Source of the DNA: JADKHR01 sp041917295
GTDB taxonomy: Bacteria; Elusimicrobiota; Elusimicrobia; FEN-1173
DNA length: 35,750 nt
NCBI GenBank assembly: GCA_041917295.1
Contig: JAYRXX010000034.1
Coordinates: forward strand, 1 to 35,750
Reading direction: 5' to 3'
Every line of letters starts with the position of its first letter. Within the stretch, counting starts at the first letter, position 1. The notes beneath the pieces were generated by a model. That model searched no databases. It was not told the DNA's origin and saw only the letters and a program-made list of their open reading frames with translations. The position numbers were made by a program, and so were the translations under genes. Below, piece after piece: positions 22,933 to 31,906 of this stretch.

Positions 22933-23829
22933 TCAAGGTGTGTCGGGCGGAAAGCTCCCCAGCGGGACGGACGAATCGCCTATATGGATTCGACCCGGGC
23001 GAACCAGAACCGGCCCACCCGGTTCTTTTTCCAGGTCCAAGGCTTGGCGATAGGCGTGATTCCAAACGAGGCTGACCAAACCGGCCGTGCCCGTTATCAC
23101 CAAAGATTCCAGCACGTGGGTCGTTAACGTGAATCGGTGGGGAATGGCATTGAACACGACATAGCCGGCGCACAAAACAACAAACATGAACCCTTGGAGA
23201 AAAAAGAGATTGATCCGAAGGTCCCGGGTTAAATAACGACTGCGCTCAAACCCCGACAGGAACCCTTCCCCTTCCTTAACCACCACAAACGGCCCAAACG
23301 AGTAGGGGAGCCCAAACGTCATGGCCCCCAACCCCAAAAGGGGTAGCAGGCCCCACCCGGCTGACACCGAACTGGGCGACGTGAGGGTTTTTCCAAGCGG
23401 ATCCACAGCGCCCGGAAGCCACCAGGCAAACACTTGGACCGCGGCCAGAGCACCGCCCAGAGCGATCAGGGCCAAACAAACCAACCCAAACGTCACTGAA
23501 AAAAGGTGCGGGACCGTTAACAGAGACGACAGGCCCGGATTGCCCCCGTCCAGTTCCTGGTTGGCCACATGGGCCGAAAATCCAAACGGCCACGCGCACA
23601 ACAGAAGCGCTTCCAAAAGACGTTCGCCCAAACTCACCGGACCCCCGCCCAAACACAGAAACGACATCAGGAGATGATGGAACACCCCCACCAAAAGACC
23701 CGCCGAAATCCAAAGAAAAATGTGGGAAACGAAAACCCGCGTTCCGAACGACAGGGCGGATTGAACGGACAGGGTTCGAAACGTGAGATTGACGATGGAT
23801 TTTCGGGGCGGCTCCGACGAAAAACTCAA
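22933..23829 (-). CDS. Polytopic membrane protein of unknown function
   Basis: This encodes 298 residues from ATG 23829, overlapping the stop of purB (ATGA). Roughly six hydrophobic segments are present, with a basic N-terminus and a polar C-terminal tail. The arrangement (KEGEGFLSGFERSRYLTRDL, then LFFLQGFMFVVLCAGYVVFN) resembles uncharacterised YciC/DUF975-style integral membrane proteins, but no firm family is recognised. Translational coupling to purB looks like operon packing rather than shared function. Confidence 0.7.
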   Translation of the reverse strand: MSFSSEPPRKSIVNLTFRTLSVQSALSFGTRVFVSHIFLWISAGLLVGVFHHLLMSFLCLGGGPVSLGERLLEALLLCAWPFGFSAHVANQELDGGNPGLSSLLTVPHLFSVTFGLVCLALIALGGALAAVQVFAWWLPGAVDPLGKTLTSPSSVSAGWGLLPLLGLGAMTFGLPYSFGPFVVVKEGEGFLSGFERSRYLTRDLRINLFFLQGFMFVVLCAGYVVFNAIPHRFTLTTHVLESLVITGTAGLVSLVWNHAYRQALDLEKEPGGPVLVRPGRIHIGDSSVPLGSFPPDTP

Positions 23830-25115
23830 GCCAGCGCCCGTCGAATAACCGCCGGGATGTTGCGGTAAAAGGGCGACAAATCAAAACAGGCCGATACCTC
23901 CGACGCCGTCAGCCGATCCGTCACCCGCGCGTCGGCCTCGATGGCGGGCCGAAACGCCACGCCTTGCGTCCAGGCCCGCAACGCGTGGCCTTGCACAATT
24001 TCGTAGGCCGCCTGTTTGGGCAAACCCTTTTTGGTCAGGGCCACGACCACCCGCTGGGAACACACGATATCGGCGGTCTTGGCCATGTTGGCTTTCATGC
24101 GATCGGGATACACCTGCAGGTTTTCCAAAACGCCCGCAAAACGGTGGAGCATGTAATCCAAGGTAATGGCGGCGTCGGGCAAGATCACCCGTTCCACCGA
24201 CGAATGGGAAATGTCCCGTTCGTGCCACAACGCGATGTTTTCCAAAGCGGGAGTCACATAGGACCGCAACAACCGCGCCAACCCGCACATGTTTTCCGAC
24301 GCCACGGGGTTGCGCTTGTGGGGCATGGCGCTCGACCCTTTTTGGCCCTTGGTGAACGGCTCTTCCACTTCCAGAACCTCGGTCCGTTGCAAGTGGCGGA
24401 TTTCTGTGGCAATCCGTTCGATCGCCGCGCCGCACAGGGCAATGGATTGAATAAACACCGCGTGCCGGTCCCGGGGAATGACTTGCGTCGAGGCCGGTTC
24501 AGGAGAAAGCCCGAGTTTTTTGCACACCCGGGCCTCGATGGAAGGATCTAAGTGGGCAAAGTTCCCCATGGCGCCAGACAACTGGCCGAACGCCGCTTCT
24601 TGGCGGGCCGAGCGAAGACGGTCCACGTTCCGTTTCAGCTCGGTGTACCAGCCCGCCGCCTTAAACCCGAACGTGATGGGTTCCCCATGGACCCCGTGAC
24701 TGCGGCCCATCAACGGCGTGGCCGCGTGTTTTAACGCCAACCGTTTCACCGGAACCATCAACCGTTGAAGCCCCGCGATGAGCAAACCCAACGCTTTCAC
24801 CATTTGGACCGCCAGGGCCGTGTCCAAAACGTCGGACGAGGTCAGCCCCCGGTGCAACACCTTGGCGGCGGGCCCGGCTTTTTCTTCGATTTGAGTCAGA
24901 AAGGCGATGACATCGTGTTTTGTAACGGACTCGATTTCCAAAATACGCCCCACTTCCACCTGGGCTTTTTTCCGCAACACCCGCACCGCTCGTCGGTCGT
25001 CCGGCGTTTTGCAATAGGCTTCGGCGGCCAAAATCTCAATTTCCAAAATCGTCTTCCAACGGAATTCGTCGGTCCACAAGGCCGACATTTCCGGACGGCT
25101 GTATCGGGCAATCAT
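23826..25115 (-). CDS. purB: Adenylosuccinate lyase PurB
   Basis: PurB releases fumarate from SAICAR in IMP synthesis and from adenylosuccinate in AMP synthesis. It has 429 residues, close to the short bacterial type. The signature loop SSAMPHKRNP is at 261-270, with TSSDVLDTA at 92-100 and GRSHGVHGEP (H140 region) also present. The start overlaps the purN stop by 4 bases. All active-site segments appear intact. It sits with purN and purM, giving three purine genes in a row. Confidence 0.96.
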   Translation of the reverse strand: MIARYSRPEMSALWTDEFRWKTILEIEILAAEAYCKTPDDRRAVRVLRKKAQVEVGRILEIESVTKHDVIAFLTQIEEKAGPAAKVLHRGLTSSDVLDTALAVQMVKALGLLIAGLQRLMVPVKRLALKHAATPLMGRSHGVHGEPITFGFKAAGWYTELKRNVDRLRSARQEAAFGQLSGAMGNFAHLDPSIEARVCKKLGLSPEPASTQVIPRDRHAVFIQSIALCGAAIERIATEIRHLQRTEVLEVEEPFTKGQKGSSAMPHKRNPVASENMCGLARLLRSYVTPALENIALWHERDISHSSVERVILPDAAITLDYMLHRFAGVLENLQVYPDRMKANMAKTADIVCSQRVVVALTKKGLPKQAAYEIVQGHALRAWTQGVAFRPAIEADARVTDRLTASEVSACFDLSPFYRNIPAVIRRALA

Positions 25116-25705
25116 AACGTCTCCTGGGCCACAAACCGGGCCAGCGTTTCGGGATACAGCCGGTGCTCTTCAATCAGAACCCGGGCGGCCAAGGTTTCGG
25201 GCGTGTCTCCCGCAAACACCGGCACTTTGGCTTGGGCCAGCGTGGGCCCGTGGTCAAATTGGTCGTCGACCACATGCACCGTGCATCCCGACTCGGTCTC
25301 GCCCGCCGCCAACACCGCCTCGTGAACGTGGTGGCCGAACATCCCTTTGCCTCCGAACTTCGGCAAAAGCGCCGGATGGATGTTAAGCACTCGGCCGGGA
25401 AAAGAGCCAAGGAACCCCGGTTCCACTTTCAATAAAAACCCGGCTAAACACACAACCTTCACGTCCCGGGCTTTCAACTCGGCCGCCACCCGGACGTAAT
25501 AAGCGTTGCGATCGTCAAAATCTTTTGGCTCGATCACCAACGACTCCACGCCCATACGAACCGCCCGAGCCAACGCGCCTACGGCCGGTTTGTTGGTGAC
25601 CAACACCCGCATGCGCGCGCCCGGCACCCGGCCGTCCCGGCACGCCTTGGCCAAAGACTCAAAATTGGAACCGCCCCCGGACGCCAAAACGCCGATTTCG
25701 ATCAT
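25112..25705 (-). CDS. purN: Phosphoribosylglycinamide formyltransferase PurN
   Basis: PurN transfers a formyl group from 10-formyl-tetrahydrofolate to GAR. It has 197 residues. Substrate-binding SGGGSNFESL is at 9-18, catalytic N108 and H110 in LNIHPALLPKF, and the aspartate of VDDQFDHGP at 151. GGKGMFGHHVHEAVLAAG matches the folate-binding region. The gap to purM is only a few bases and the end overlaps purB. Confidence 0.95.
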   Translation of the reverse strand: MIEIGVLASGGGSNFESLAKACRDGRVPGARMRVLVTNKPAVGALARAVRMGVESLVIEPKDFDDRNAYYVRVAAELKARDVKVVCLAGFLLKVEPGFLGSFPGRVLNIHPALLPKFGGKGMFGHHVHEAVLAAGETESGCTVHVVDDQFDHGPTLAQAKVPVFAGDTPETLAARVLIEEHRLYPETLARFVAQETL

Positions 25706-25711
25706 CGCCCG

Positions 25712-26683
25712 TTACCGGTACCGAACAACCCGGGTTCCCTTTTCCACCTGCCCCACAACGTAACACGGGGCGAGAGCCTTTTTTACCGCCGCGGCCTTGT
25801 CCGGCGCCACCGCCACCACCAGTCCCAACCCCATGTTGAAGGTGCGGTACATTTCGTCGTCGGTCACGTTGCCTCGCCGACGGATTTCCGAAAACACCTC
25901 GGGCAACGGCCACGTGGCCAAATGAAACACCGCGTCGCAATTTTTCGGCAAGAAGCGCGGCACGTTTTCGGTGATCCCCCCGCCGGTGATGTGGGCGACG
26001 CCTTTGATCGCGCCCGGATATTTCGCCAGGGCGGCCAACACCGGTTTCACGTAAATTTTCGTGGGCGCCAACAAAGCCGTCCCCCACTTTTTTAGGTCCG
26101 CGCCCCGGAACAAGACCCGAACCAACGAGTACCCGTTGGAGTGAACCCCGGAACTGGGAAGGCCCAACAACACGTCGCCCGGACGAATGGTTTCGTTGCG
26201 AACCCGTTGGGGTTCGTCCACAACGCCCACGGCGAAACCGGCCAAATCGTACTCCCCCGGTTTATAAAAACCGGGCATTTCGGCGGTTTCACCTCCGATC
26301 AACGCGCACCCGGCTTGCTTGCAACCGTCGATCATCCCGTTGATGACCCGTTCGGCCACGCCCACGTCCAGCCGGCCCGTGGCAAAATAATCCAGAAAAA
26401 ACAGAGGGCGCGCGCCGGTGCAAATCAAATCGTTTACGTTCATGGCCACCAGATCGATGCCGATGGTGTCGTGGCGGCCCAGCTCCTGGGCCACTTTCAG
26501 CTTGGTGCCCACCCCGTCGGTGCAACCCACCAGATACGGGTTCTTGAGCCCCTTGGGAAACGGAAACAGGCCGGCAAAGTCGCCGATGGCCGGAAGCCTT
26601 TTTTTGATGCGGTCCACCAACGCGTCGCCCGCCACGATGTCCACACCCGCTTTTTTGTAGGTCCAACTTTTTTTGGTCGCCAT
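25712..26683 (-). CDS. purM: Phosphoribosylformylglycinamidine cyclo-ligase PurM
   Basis: PurM is the AIR synthetase of purine synthesis. It has 323 residues. Family segments are clear: TYKKAGVDIVAGDALVDRIK, GCTDGVGTKLKVAQ, GIDLVAMNVNDLICTGA, LFFLDYFATGRLD, GGETAEMPGFY and LPSSGVHSNGYSLVR. These build the ATP and FGAM sites of the PurM/PurL fold. The start shares one base with the pyrE stop (TAATG), showing that the pyr and pur blocks are joined in one operon. Confidence 0.96.
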   Translation of the reverse strand: MATKKSWTYKKAGVDIVAGDALVDRIKKRLPAIGDFAGLFPFPKGLKNPYLVGCTDGVGTKLKVAQELGRHDTIGIDLVAMNVNDLICTGARPLFFLDYFATGRLDVGVAERVINGMIDGCKQAGCALIGGETAEMPGFYKPGEYDLAGFAVGVVDEPQRVRNETIRPGDVLLGLPSSGVHSNGYSLVRVLFRGADLKKWGTALLAPTKIYVKPVLAALAKYPGAIKGVAHITGGGITENVPRFLPKNCDAVFHLATWPLPEVFSEIRRRGNVTDDEMYRTFNMGLGLVVAVAPDKAAAVKKALAPCYVVGQVEKGTRVVRYR

Positions 26684-27213
26684 TATTTGTCTCCCGCCGC
26701 GCGAAGTTCGCCGGCTCTAAAAAGCGGGACCAACGTCAGCCCCGCCTTTTTCAGGTTGTCCGAACCGCCGGATTCCCGATCAATCACGCACACCACCGTT
26801 TCAATGAGCGCGCCTTGCTCGCGCAACGCGCGGACGCCGTCAAGTATGGCGCCCCCGGAGGTCACCACGTCTTCGACCACCGTCACTTTTTTTCCCTTAA
26901 AGTCGATGCCTTCCGCCAACTTGCACGTTCCGTAGGTCTTGGCCTCTTTACGCACAAAAATCTGGGGGATCCCTGTTTTCAACGAAAGAGCGGTGGCCAC
27001 AGGAATTCCGCCCATTTCCAAACCAGCCAAAAGAACCGTCCCCGACGGGATCAACCCAGCCAGACCGTTCGCGATCTCTCCCAACAGGTCCGGACGGGAC
27101 TCAAACAAATATTTGTCAAAGTATTCCGACGACGTGACCCCGCTTCGAAGCCGAAACGAGCCTTTTAAGTTACACACAGAAAATATATTTTTCGCCAACA
27201 CCGTCCGATCCAC
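26683..27213 (-). CDS. pyrE: Orotate phosphoribosyltransferase PyrE
   Basis: PyrE joins orotate and PRPP to give OMP. It has 176 residues, on the short side for the family. The PRPP-binding motif VTVVEDVVTSGGA is near 110-122. GLEMGGIPVATALSLKTGIP and FVRKEAKTYGT match the active-site loops. The N-terminus (FLRSG-like GSFRLRSGVTSSEYFDKY) is typical of OPRTases. It lies 3 bases after pyrF. Confidence 0.94.
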   Translation of the reverse strand: MDRTVLAKNIFSVCNLKGSFRLRSGVTSSEYFDKYLFESRPDLLGEIANGLAGLIPSGTVLLAGLEMGGIPVATALSLKTGIPQIFVRKEAKTYGTCKLAEGIDFKGKKVTVVEDVVTSGGAILDGVRALREQGALIETVVCVIDRESGGSDNLKKAGLTLVPLFRAGELRAAGDK

Positions 27214-27216
27214 GCT

Positions 27217-27888
27217 TTATCTCCTGGACAGAGCCAACACGTCCCGGGCCGCAGCGGCTGGATCGGGCGCTTCCAAAACGCTCCGGCCCAGCACCAAATA
27301 ATTCGCCCCCGCTGACCACGCTTGTTGAGGGGTCGCCACCCGCTTTTGGTCCGCCCCCACGTGACCGCCGTAAGTGATGCCCGGCGTGATCAAAGGCAAC
27401 CGGATCCCCGCCTGCCTCAACATCCCCGCTTCCCGCGGGGAACAAACCAACCCGTCCACACCCGCTTGCTGGGCCAGCCGCGCCAACCGAAGCACTTGCG
27501 CCGACGGGGCTGTGCGAAACCCCACTTCTTTCAAATCGTCCGGACCCAAACAGGTCAGCACCGTCACGGCCCATATCCGCGGACGGCGCCGGACAGCCAC
27601 GGCGGCTTTAAGGATTTCCGTCCCCGCCCCCGCGTGGAGCGTTATCGCCGTGACCCCCGCGCGACCCGCCGCTTCCACGGACCGTGCCACTTGCGTTGGG
27701 ATATCAAACCATTTGCAGTCAAGAAACACTTTTTTCTTTCTTTTCAACAGCCACGCCGTCAACCCCGGATCTTCCAACGTCAACGCCGGGGGCACTTTGT
27801 AAAAATCGACCGCCGAACCCAGCCGGGTCACCAACCGGCGGGCTTCGGCCCCGTCCACGTCCAACGCAACAATAATTCCTTTACTCAT
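27217..27888 (-). CDS. pyrF: Orotidine 5'-phosphate decarboxylase PyrF
   Basis: PyrF decarboxylates OMP to UMP, the last step of the pathway. I start it at ATG 27888 (223 residues), which overlaps the pyrD stop (ATGA) and gives the usual MSKGIIVALD N-terminus; a longer frame adds 14 unrelated residues. The catalytic D-x-K-x2-D-I motif is FLDCKWFDIP. VSGLVCSPREA-type (DGLVCSPREAGMLR) and ITPGITYGG phosphate-loop segments are present. Confidence 0.95.
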   Translation of the reverse strand: MSKGIIVALDVDGAEARRLVTRLGSAVDFYKVPPALTLEDPGLTAWLLKRKKKVFLDCKWFDIPTQVARSVEAAGRAGVTAITLHAGAGTEILKAAVAVRRRPRIWAVTVLTCLGPDDLKEVGFRTAPSAQVLRLARLAQQAGVDGLVCSPREAGMLRQAGIRLPLITPGITYGGHVGADQKRVATPQQAWSAGANYLVLGRSVLEAPDPAAAARDVLALSRR

Positions 27889-28988
27889 AATCCATTCCCC
27901 ACCGCTTTTTGGACTGTTTCGTACCCGCACCGGGCCGCCAATCGGGCCAACCGTTTCGCCAACGATCGCGCAAACCCGGGTCCGTTATACACAAACCCCG
28001 TATACACTTCAACCAACGAAGCACCCGCCAACACTTTTTCCAAGGCGTCTTCGGCCCTAAAAATTCCGCCGACCCCAATTAATACCAGGCGGCCCCGGGC
28101 CGCCCGCGCAATCGTTCTCATAACCTCCGTGGACCGGTCCCGCAACGGCGCGCCGCTCAGCCCCCCATCCTTCGGTGCTGTGTCCGGAACCCCTTCCCGT
28201 GACCGGGTCGTGTTCGTGGCCACAATACCATCAAATCCAGACCGAACCACCGATTCCACCATCTCTTCATACCGCTCTTCATCCGGCGACAATTTCACAA
28301 ACAAGGGGGGACATCCGTCCCCTTTTTTCTCAAGGGCCAGCGCGGCGGCTCGTTTTTTGATCGCCGTCAACAGAGGTTCCAGTGATTCCGCGGACTGGAG
28401 GGCGCGCAGGCCCGGGGTGTTGGGCGAACTGATGTTTACCACAAAGAAATCCGCAAACTTGTACAAGCGTTCAAGGCAGTAAATGTAATCTTCGACCGCC
28501 CGATCGGCTGGGGTGTCCTTGTTCTTGCCGATGTTGATGCCCAACGGAATGCCCAAGGGCGGACATCGGGAAAGCCGGCGCGCCATCGCATCGGCCCCGG
28601 CGTTGTTAAACCCCATTCGGTTAACGATCGCTCGGGATTGAACAAACCGAAACAAACGGGGCGTCGGGTTGCCCGGTTGGGGTCGAGGCGTGACCGTTCC
28701 CACCTCCACAAATCCAAACCCCAACGCGGCCCACGCGATCAGGGCCTCAGCGTCTTTATCGAGCCCCGCCGCCAACCCCACCGGGTTGGCAAACCGCAAC
28801 GTACGCGATCCCGCCTTGATCACCACCTCGCCCCGCGGATCCGCCACACGAGCCCACGCCCCCCACCGTTGCAAAACAGGAGTCGCCCACCTCAGCGCGG
28901 CCATTCCCAGGCGGTGCGCCGTTTCCGGCGGCAACAAAAAAAGAACGGGGCGAACAAACACCCGGTAAAAAACCGATGACCCTCTCAC
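27885..28988 (-). CDS. pyrD: Dihydroorotate dehydrogenase (quinone), class 2, PyrD
   Basis: PyrD oxidises dihydroorotate to orotate and passes electrons to quinones at the inner membrane. It has 367 residues from GTG 28988, directly after the pyrC stop. The N-terminal amphipathic extension (FYRVFVRPVLFLLPPETAHR) is the membrane/quinone tunnel of class 2 enzymes. NPVGLAAGLDKDAE, VEVGTVTPRPQPGNPTPR and NRMGFNNAG are family hallmarks. The catalytic serine lies in VVNISSPNTPGLR (about 187-188), and GVGGI with YTGFVYNGP binds FMN. Confidence 0.96.
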   Translation of the reverse strand: MRGSSVFYRVFVRPVLFLLPPETAHRLGMAALRWATPVLQRWGAWARVADPRGEVVIKAGSRTLRFANPVGLAAGLDKDAEALIAWAALGFGFVEVGTVTPRPQPGNPTPRLFRFVQSRAIVNRMGFNNAGADAMARRLSRCPPLGIPLGINIGKNKDTPADRAVEDYIYCLERLYKFADFFVVNISSPNTPGLRALQSAESLEPLLTAIKKRAAALALEKKGDGCPPLFVKLSPDEERYEEMVESVVRSGFDGIVATNTTRSREGVPDTAPKDGGLSGAPLRDRSTEVMRTIARAARGRLVLIGVGGIFRAEDALEKVLAGASLVEVYTGFVYNGPGFARSLAKRLARLAARCGYETVQKAVGNGL

Positions 28989-30305
28989 TTACGAAGCGGC
29001 CGTGGACCGCAGGGCCTCGCGACGCAACACGATTCGGCCTTCCACCATCACCACCTGGGCGAATCCCCGCAGGGTCCACCCCAGAAATGGCGAGTTTTGG
29101 CTTTTGGAACTAAACCCCGTAACAGTCCGTTCTTCAGCGGGATTGATAATGACAATGTCGGCCGGCGCCCCTTCCGCCAAATCGCCCACGGGTAAACTCA
29201 ACACCTTCGCCGGGTTCGTGGCCATGCGCCGAACCGCCTCCATCCAAGTCAGATGGCCCGGCTCAATCAGTTGAGTCACGGTCAACGGCAACAGGGTTTC
29301 CAAACCCACAATACCGAACGGCGCGGCGGAAAATTCTTGCTCTTTCGACGCCCGCGTGTGGGGCGCGTGGTCCGAGGCGATGCAATCAATCGTGCCGTCT
29401 TTGAGCCCCTCGATCAACGCCCGACGGTCTTCTTCCGCCCGCAAAGGCGGGTTCATTTTGGCGTTGGTTGCGCTCCGGACCACCGCGTCTTCCGTTAACG
29501 TAAAATGGTGCGGCGTGCAATCGGCGGTAACCGCAATGCCTTTCTTTTTGGCCTGGCGAACAAGGTCCACTGTTTCCCGCGTGGAGATGTGAGTCAGATG
29601 GATGTGGGCCCCCGTCAACGCCGCCAACGCAATGTTGCGTCCGGCCGCGATGGATTCCGACTGGCGCGGAATGCCCCGGTACCCCAACCGCGTGGCCAAG
29701 GCGCCCTCGTTCATCACCCCGTCGGCCATCAACGATTTGTCTTCGGAATGCTCGATGACCGTCACGTCGAACATCTTGGCGTATTCCAACGCACGTCGAA
29801 GCAATTGCGCGTCGGGAACCGAATTGCCGTCGTCGGTCAACGCCACGGCCCCGGCCCGCACCATGCCGCCGATTTCGGCCAATTTCTCACCGGCTCGCTC
29901 GAGCGTGATGGACCCCGACGGCCACACCCGGACATGGGCTGTTTCGGCGGCGCGCCGCAAAACAAATCGAATCCCCGTGGCGCTGTCGATCGCCGGTTGC
30001 GTGTTGGGCATGGCCACCACGCTGGTGATTCCCCCCGCCGCCGCGGACCGGGTGCCGGTTTCGATCGTCTCGGCGCCTTCGTTGCCGGGTTCCCGCAGGT
30101 GCACGTGAATGTCCACCAGACCCGGGGCCACAATCATCCCGGTGGCGTCAATGACCTGGGCGCCTGCCGGTGGCGCAACATTTTTTCCCAATCGAGCCAC
30201 CCGGCCGCTCTCCACCACCAGGTCCAGAACCTCGTCGCGGTTGTGGGCCGGATCAACCACCCGCCCCCCTTTGATAAGCAACGGAACCGAAGTCGACGGT
30301 GTCAT
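28989..30305 (-). CDS. pyrC: Dihydroorotase PyrC (type I)
   Basis: PyrC closes carbamoyl-aspartate to dihydroorotate. It has 438 residues. Zinc ligands are H67 and H69 in DIHVHLREPG, H186 in VIEHSED, H239 in HLTHIST, and D312 in IASDHAPH. The ALTDDG segment at 155-160 places an aspartate where many dihydroorotases have a carboxylated lysine, as in the Aquifex-like type I enzymes that need aspartate transcarbamoylase for full activity; that last point is inference. Its stop is adjacent to pyrD and its start overlaps pyrB. Confidence 0.95.
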   Translation of the reverse strand: MTPSTSVPLLIKGGRVVDPAHNRDEVLDLVVESGRVARLGKNVAPPAGAQVIDATGMIVAPGLVDIHVHLREPGNEGAETIETGTRSAAAGGITSVVAMPNTQPAIDSATGIRFVLRRAAETAHVRVWPSGSITLERAGEKLAEIGGMVRAGAVALTDDGNSVPDAQLLRRALEYAKMFDVTVIEHSEDKSLMADGVMNEGALATRLGYRGIPRQSESIAAGRNIALAALTGAHIHLTHISTRETVDLVRQAKKKGIAVTADCTPHHFTLTEDAVVRSATNAKMNPPLRAEEDRRALIEGLKDGTIDCIASDHAPHTRASKEQEFSAAPFGIVGLETLLPLTVTQLIEPGHLTWMEAVRRMATNPAKVLSLPVGDLAEGAPADIVIINPAEERTVTGFSSKSQNSPFLGWTLRGFAQVVMVEGRIVLRREALRSTAAS

Positions 30306-31291
30306 GAGAGCGCCTTGAATGTGGTTTGAACGGCTTTCGCCGTTTGTTTCCCGTCGGGCACCGTGGCCGGAAGGCCTTCCGGTCCGGCGAACAAATGAAG
30401 AACCGCCATCCGAACCGCGATCCCGTTGGTCACTTGATCTAAAATTTGAGAGCGCGGCCCGTCGGCCACTTCCGACGATATCTCGAGCCCGCGGTTCATG
30501 GGACCCGGGTGAAGAACCAAGCAGTCCGGTTTCGCTCGGCGCAATCGGTCCGTGGTGAGGCCAAACAGTTCGGTGTATTCACGAAGGGTCGGAAAATAAT
30601 CCCCTTGCTGGCGTTCCCGCTGGAGCCGCAACACGTTGATCACGTCGGCCCCGTCCAAGGCTTCTTCCAAATCCGTGGACACCGTCACCCGTGATCCAAA
30701 AATTTCGGGCAGTCCCGAAGGGATCAAGGTGGCCGGGCCGCACACCGTCACCTGCGCCCCCAGTTTGGTCAGCCCCCACAGGTTCGACCGCGCCACACGG
30801 GAATGCAAAATATCTCCCAAGATAACAACCTTGAGCCCTTCGATTTTCCGCTTTTTTTCCAAGATCGTAAAAATATCCAACAGGCCTTGGGTGGGATGCT
30901 CGTGGGACCCGTCGCCGGCGTTGATCACGCGGGCCTTCACGGCCGACGCCACCAGTTCCGGCGCGCCCGAGGCCGCGTGGCGCATGACGATAAAATCCAC
31001 TTTCATGGCCTCGTATGTTTTGGCCGTGTCCAACAACGATTCCCCTTTCGTGACGGAACTGGTGGACGTGGTAAACGACAGCGTATCGGCGGAAAGCCGT
31101 TTGGCGGCCAACTCAAAGGAAGAACGGGTTCGCGTGGACGGTTCAAAAAACAGCAGGGCCACCGTCCGACCGCGCAGGGCGGGAACTTTTTTGATGGAGC
31201 GGGTAAACAAATTTTTCATGGGCCGCGCCACGTCCAGAATGTAACCGATCTGTTCGGCCGAAAGCGATTCCAGTCCCAACAGGTCTTTCAT
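30302..31291 (-). CDS. pyrB: Aspartate carbamoyltransferase catalytic chain PyrB
   Basis: PyrB condenses carbamoyl phosphate and aspartate. I start it at ATG 31291 (329 residues), overlapping the pyrR stop; the frame upstream continues 13 codons without family similarity. Carbamoyl-phosphate motif FFEPSTRTRSSFE is at 48-60, SSVTKGES follows at about 78-85, and HEHPTQGLLDIF and LHPGPMNRG are intact. No regulatory chain pyrI is present, so this is the PyrI-independent kind that can partner with PyrC. Confidence 0.96.
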   Translation of the reverse strand: MKDLLGLESLSAEQIGYILDVARPMKNLFTRSIKKVPALRGRTVALLFFEPSTRTRSSFELAAKRLSADTLSFTTSTSSVTKGESLLDTAKTYEAMKVDFIVMRHAASGAPELVASAVKARVINAGDGSHEHPTQGLLDIFTILEKKRKIEGLKVVILGDILHSRVARSNLWGLTKLGAQVTVCGPATLIPSGLPEIFGSRVTVSTDLEEALDGADVINVLRLQRERQQGDYFPTLREYTELFGLTTDRLRRAKPDCLVLHPGPMNRGLEISSEVADGPRSQILDQVTNGIAVRMAVLHLFAGPEGLPATVPDGKQTAKAVQTTFKALS

Positions 31292-31866
31292 CGTGTTTTT
31301 CCTTTCCGCTCGCCCGGCGGAGACAACCACACGGCGTCTTCCCCGTCCATTTCACTGAGGTGGACATCCACCCGCTCGTCGCGTTGGGTGGGAACGGTAA
31401 TCCCCACCACATCCGCTTGAATCGGCAGTTCCCGATGGCCCCGGTCCACCAACACCGCCAACAACACCCGGGCCGGCCGGCCGAAATCCATCAGTTCGTC
31501 GAGCGCGCACCGGATGGTGCGGCCGGAAAACAACACGTCGTCGACCAAGATCAGCGTTTTGCCAGAGACGTCGAAAGGAAGGTCGGTGTCTTGAACCACC
31601 GGATCCAACGGAGACGCTCCGGCGTCGTCGCGGTAAAACGTAATGTCGAGGCTTCCCACCGGCGGCGAGGCCACACCCCGCTCATCCAAAGCGGCAGCCA
31701 ACCGACGGGCCAACGGAACCCCGCGTCGATGGATCCCCACCAGAACCCATTGGCTTTTGGGCGCCGACACGCGGGCCGCCAGGGACTGGGCCATTTCGTT
31801 TAAGGCGGAACGGATCTCGGTTTCACTGTAAAGGCGTTTCGCGGTCATAGCGGTCTTATTATCCAT
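31288..31866 (-). CDS. pyrR: Bifunctional pyrimidine regulator / uracil phosphoribosyltransferase PyrR
   Basis: PyrR binds pyr mRNA in response to UMP and can also convert uracil and PRPP to UMP. It has 192 residues; a start at ATG 31848 (MTAKRLYSE) is equally possible. The PRPP loop is LILVDDVLFSGRTIRCAL, and GIHRRGVPLARRL, TFYRDD and VDVHLSEMDGEDAVWL fit the family. It is the first pyr gene but lies only 40 bases after ccsA, and no anti-terminator/terminator leader is visible in that gap. Regulation may act elsewhere or be lost. Confidence 0.94.
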   Translation of the reverse strand: MDNKTAMTAKRLYSETEIRSALNEMAQSLAARVSAPKSQWVLVGIHRRGVPLARRLAAALDERGVASPPVGSLDITFYRDDAGASPLDPVVQDTDLPFDVSGKTLILVDDVLFSGRTIRCALDELMDFGRPARVLLAVLVDRGHRELPIQADVVGITVPTQRDERVDVHLSEMDGEDAVWLSPPGERKGKTR

Positions 31867-31906
31867 TTTTTTTCAGACGGGGGAAAGCCGACCGTGCCGG
31901 GGCGGA

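Noticed and set aside
31867..31906. PyrR-responsive attenuator before pyrR
   Set aside because: The gap is only 40 bases and shows no terminator/anti-terminator pair or conserved PyrR-binding loop.
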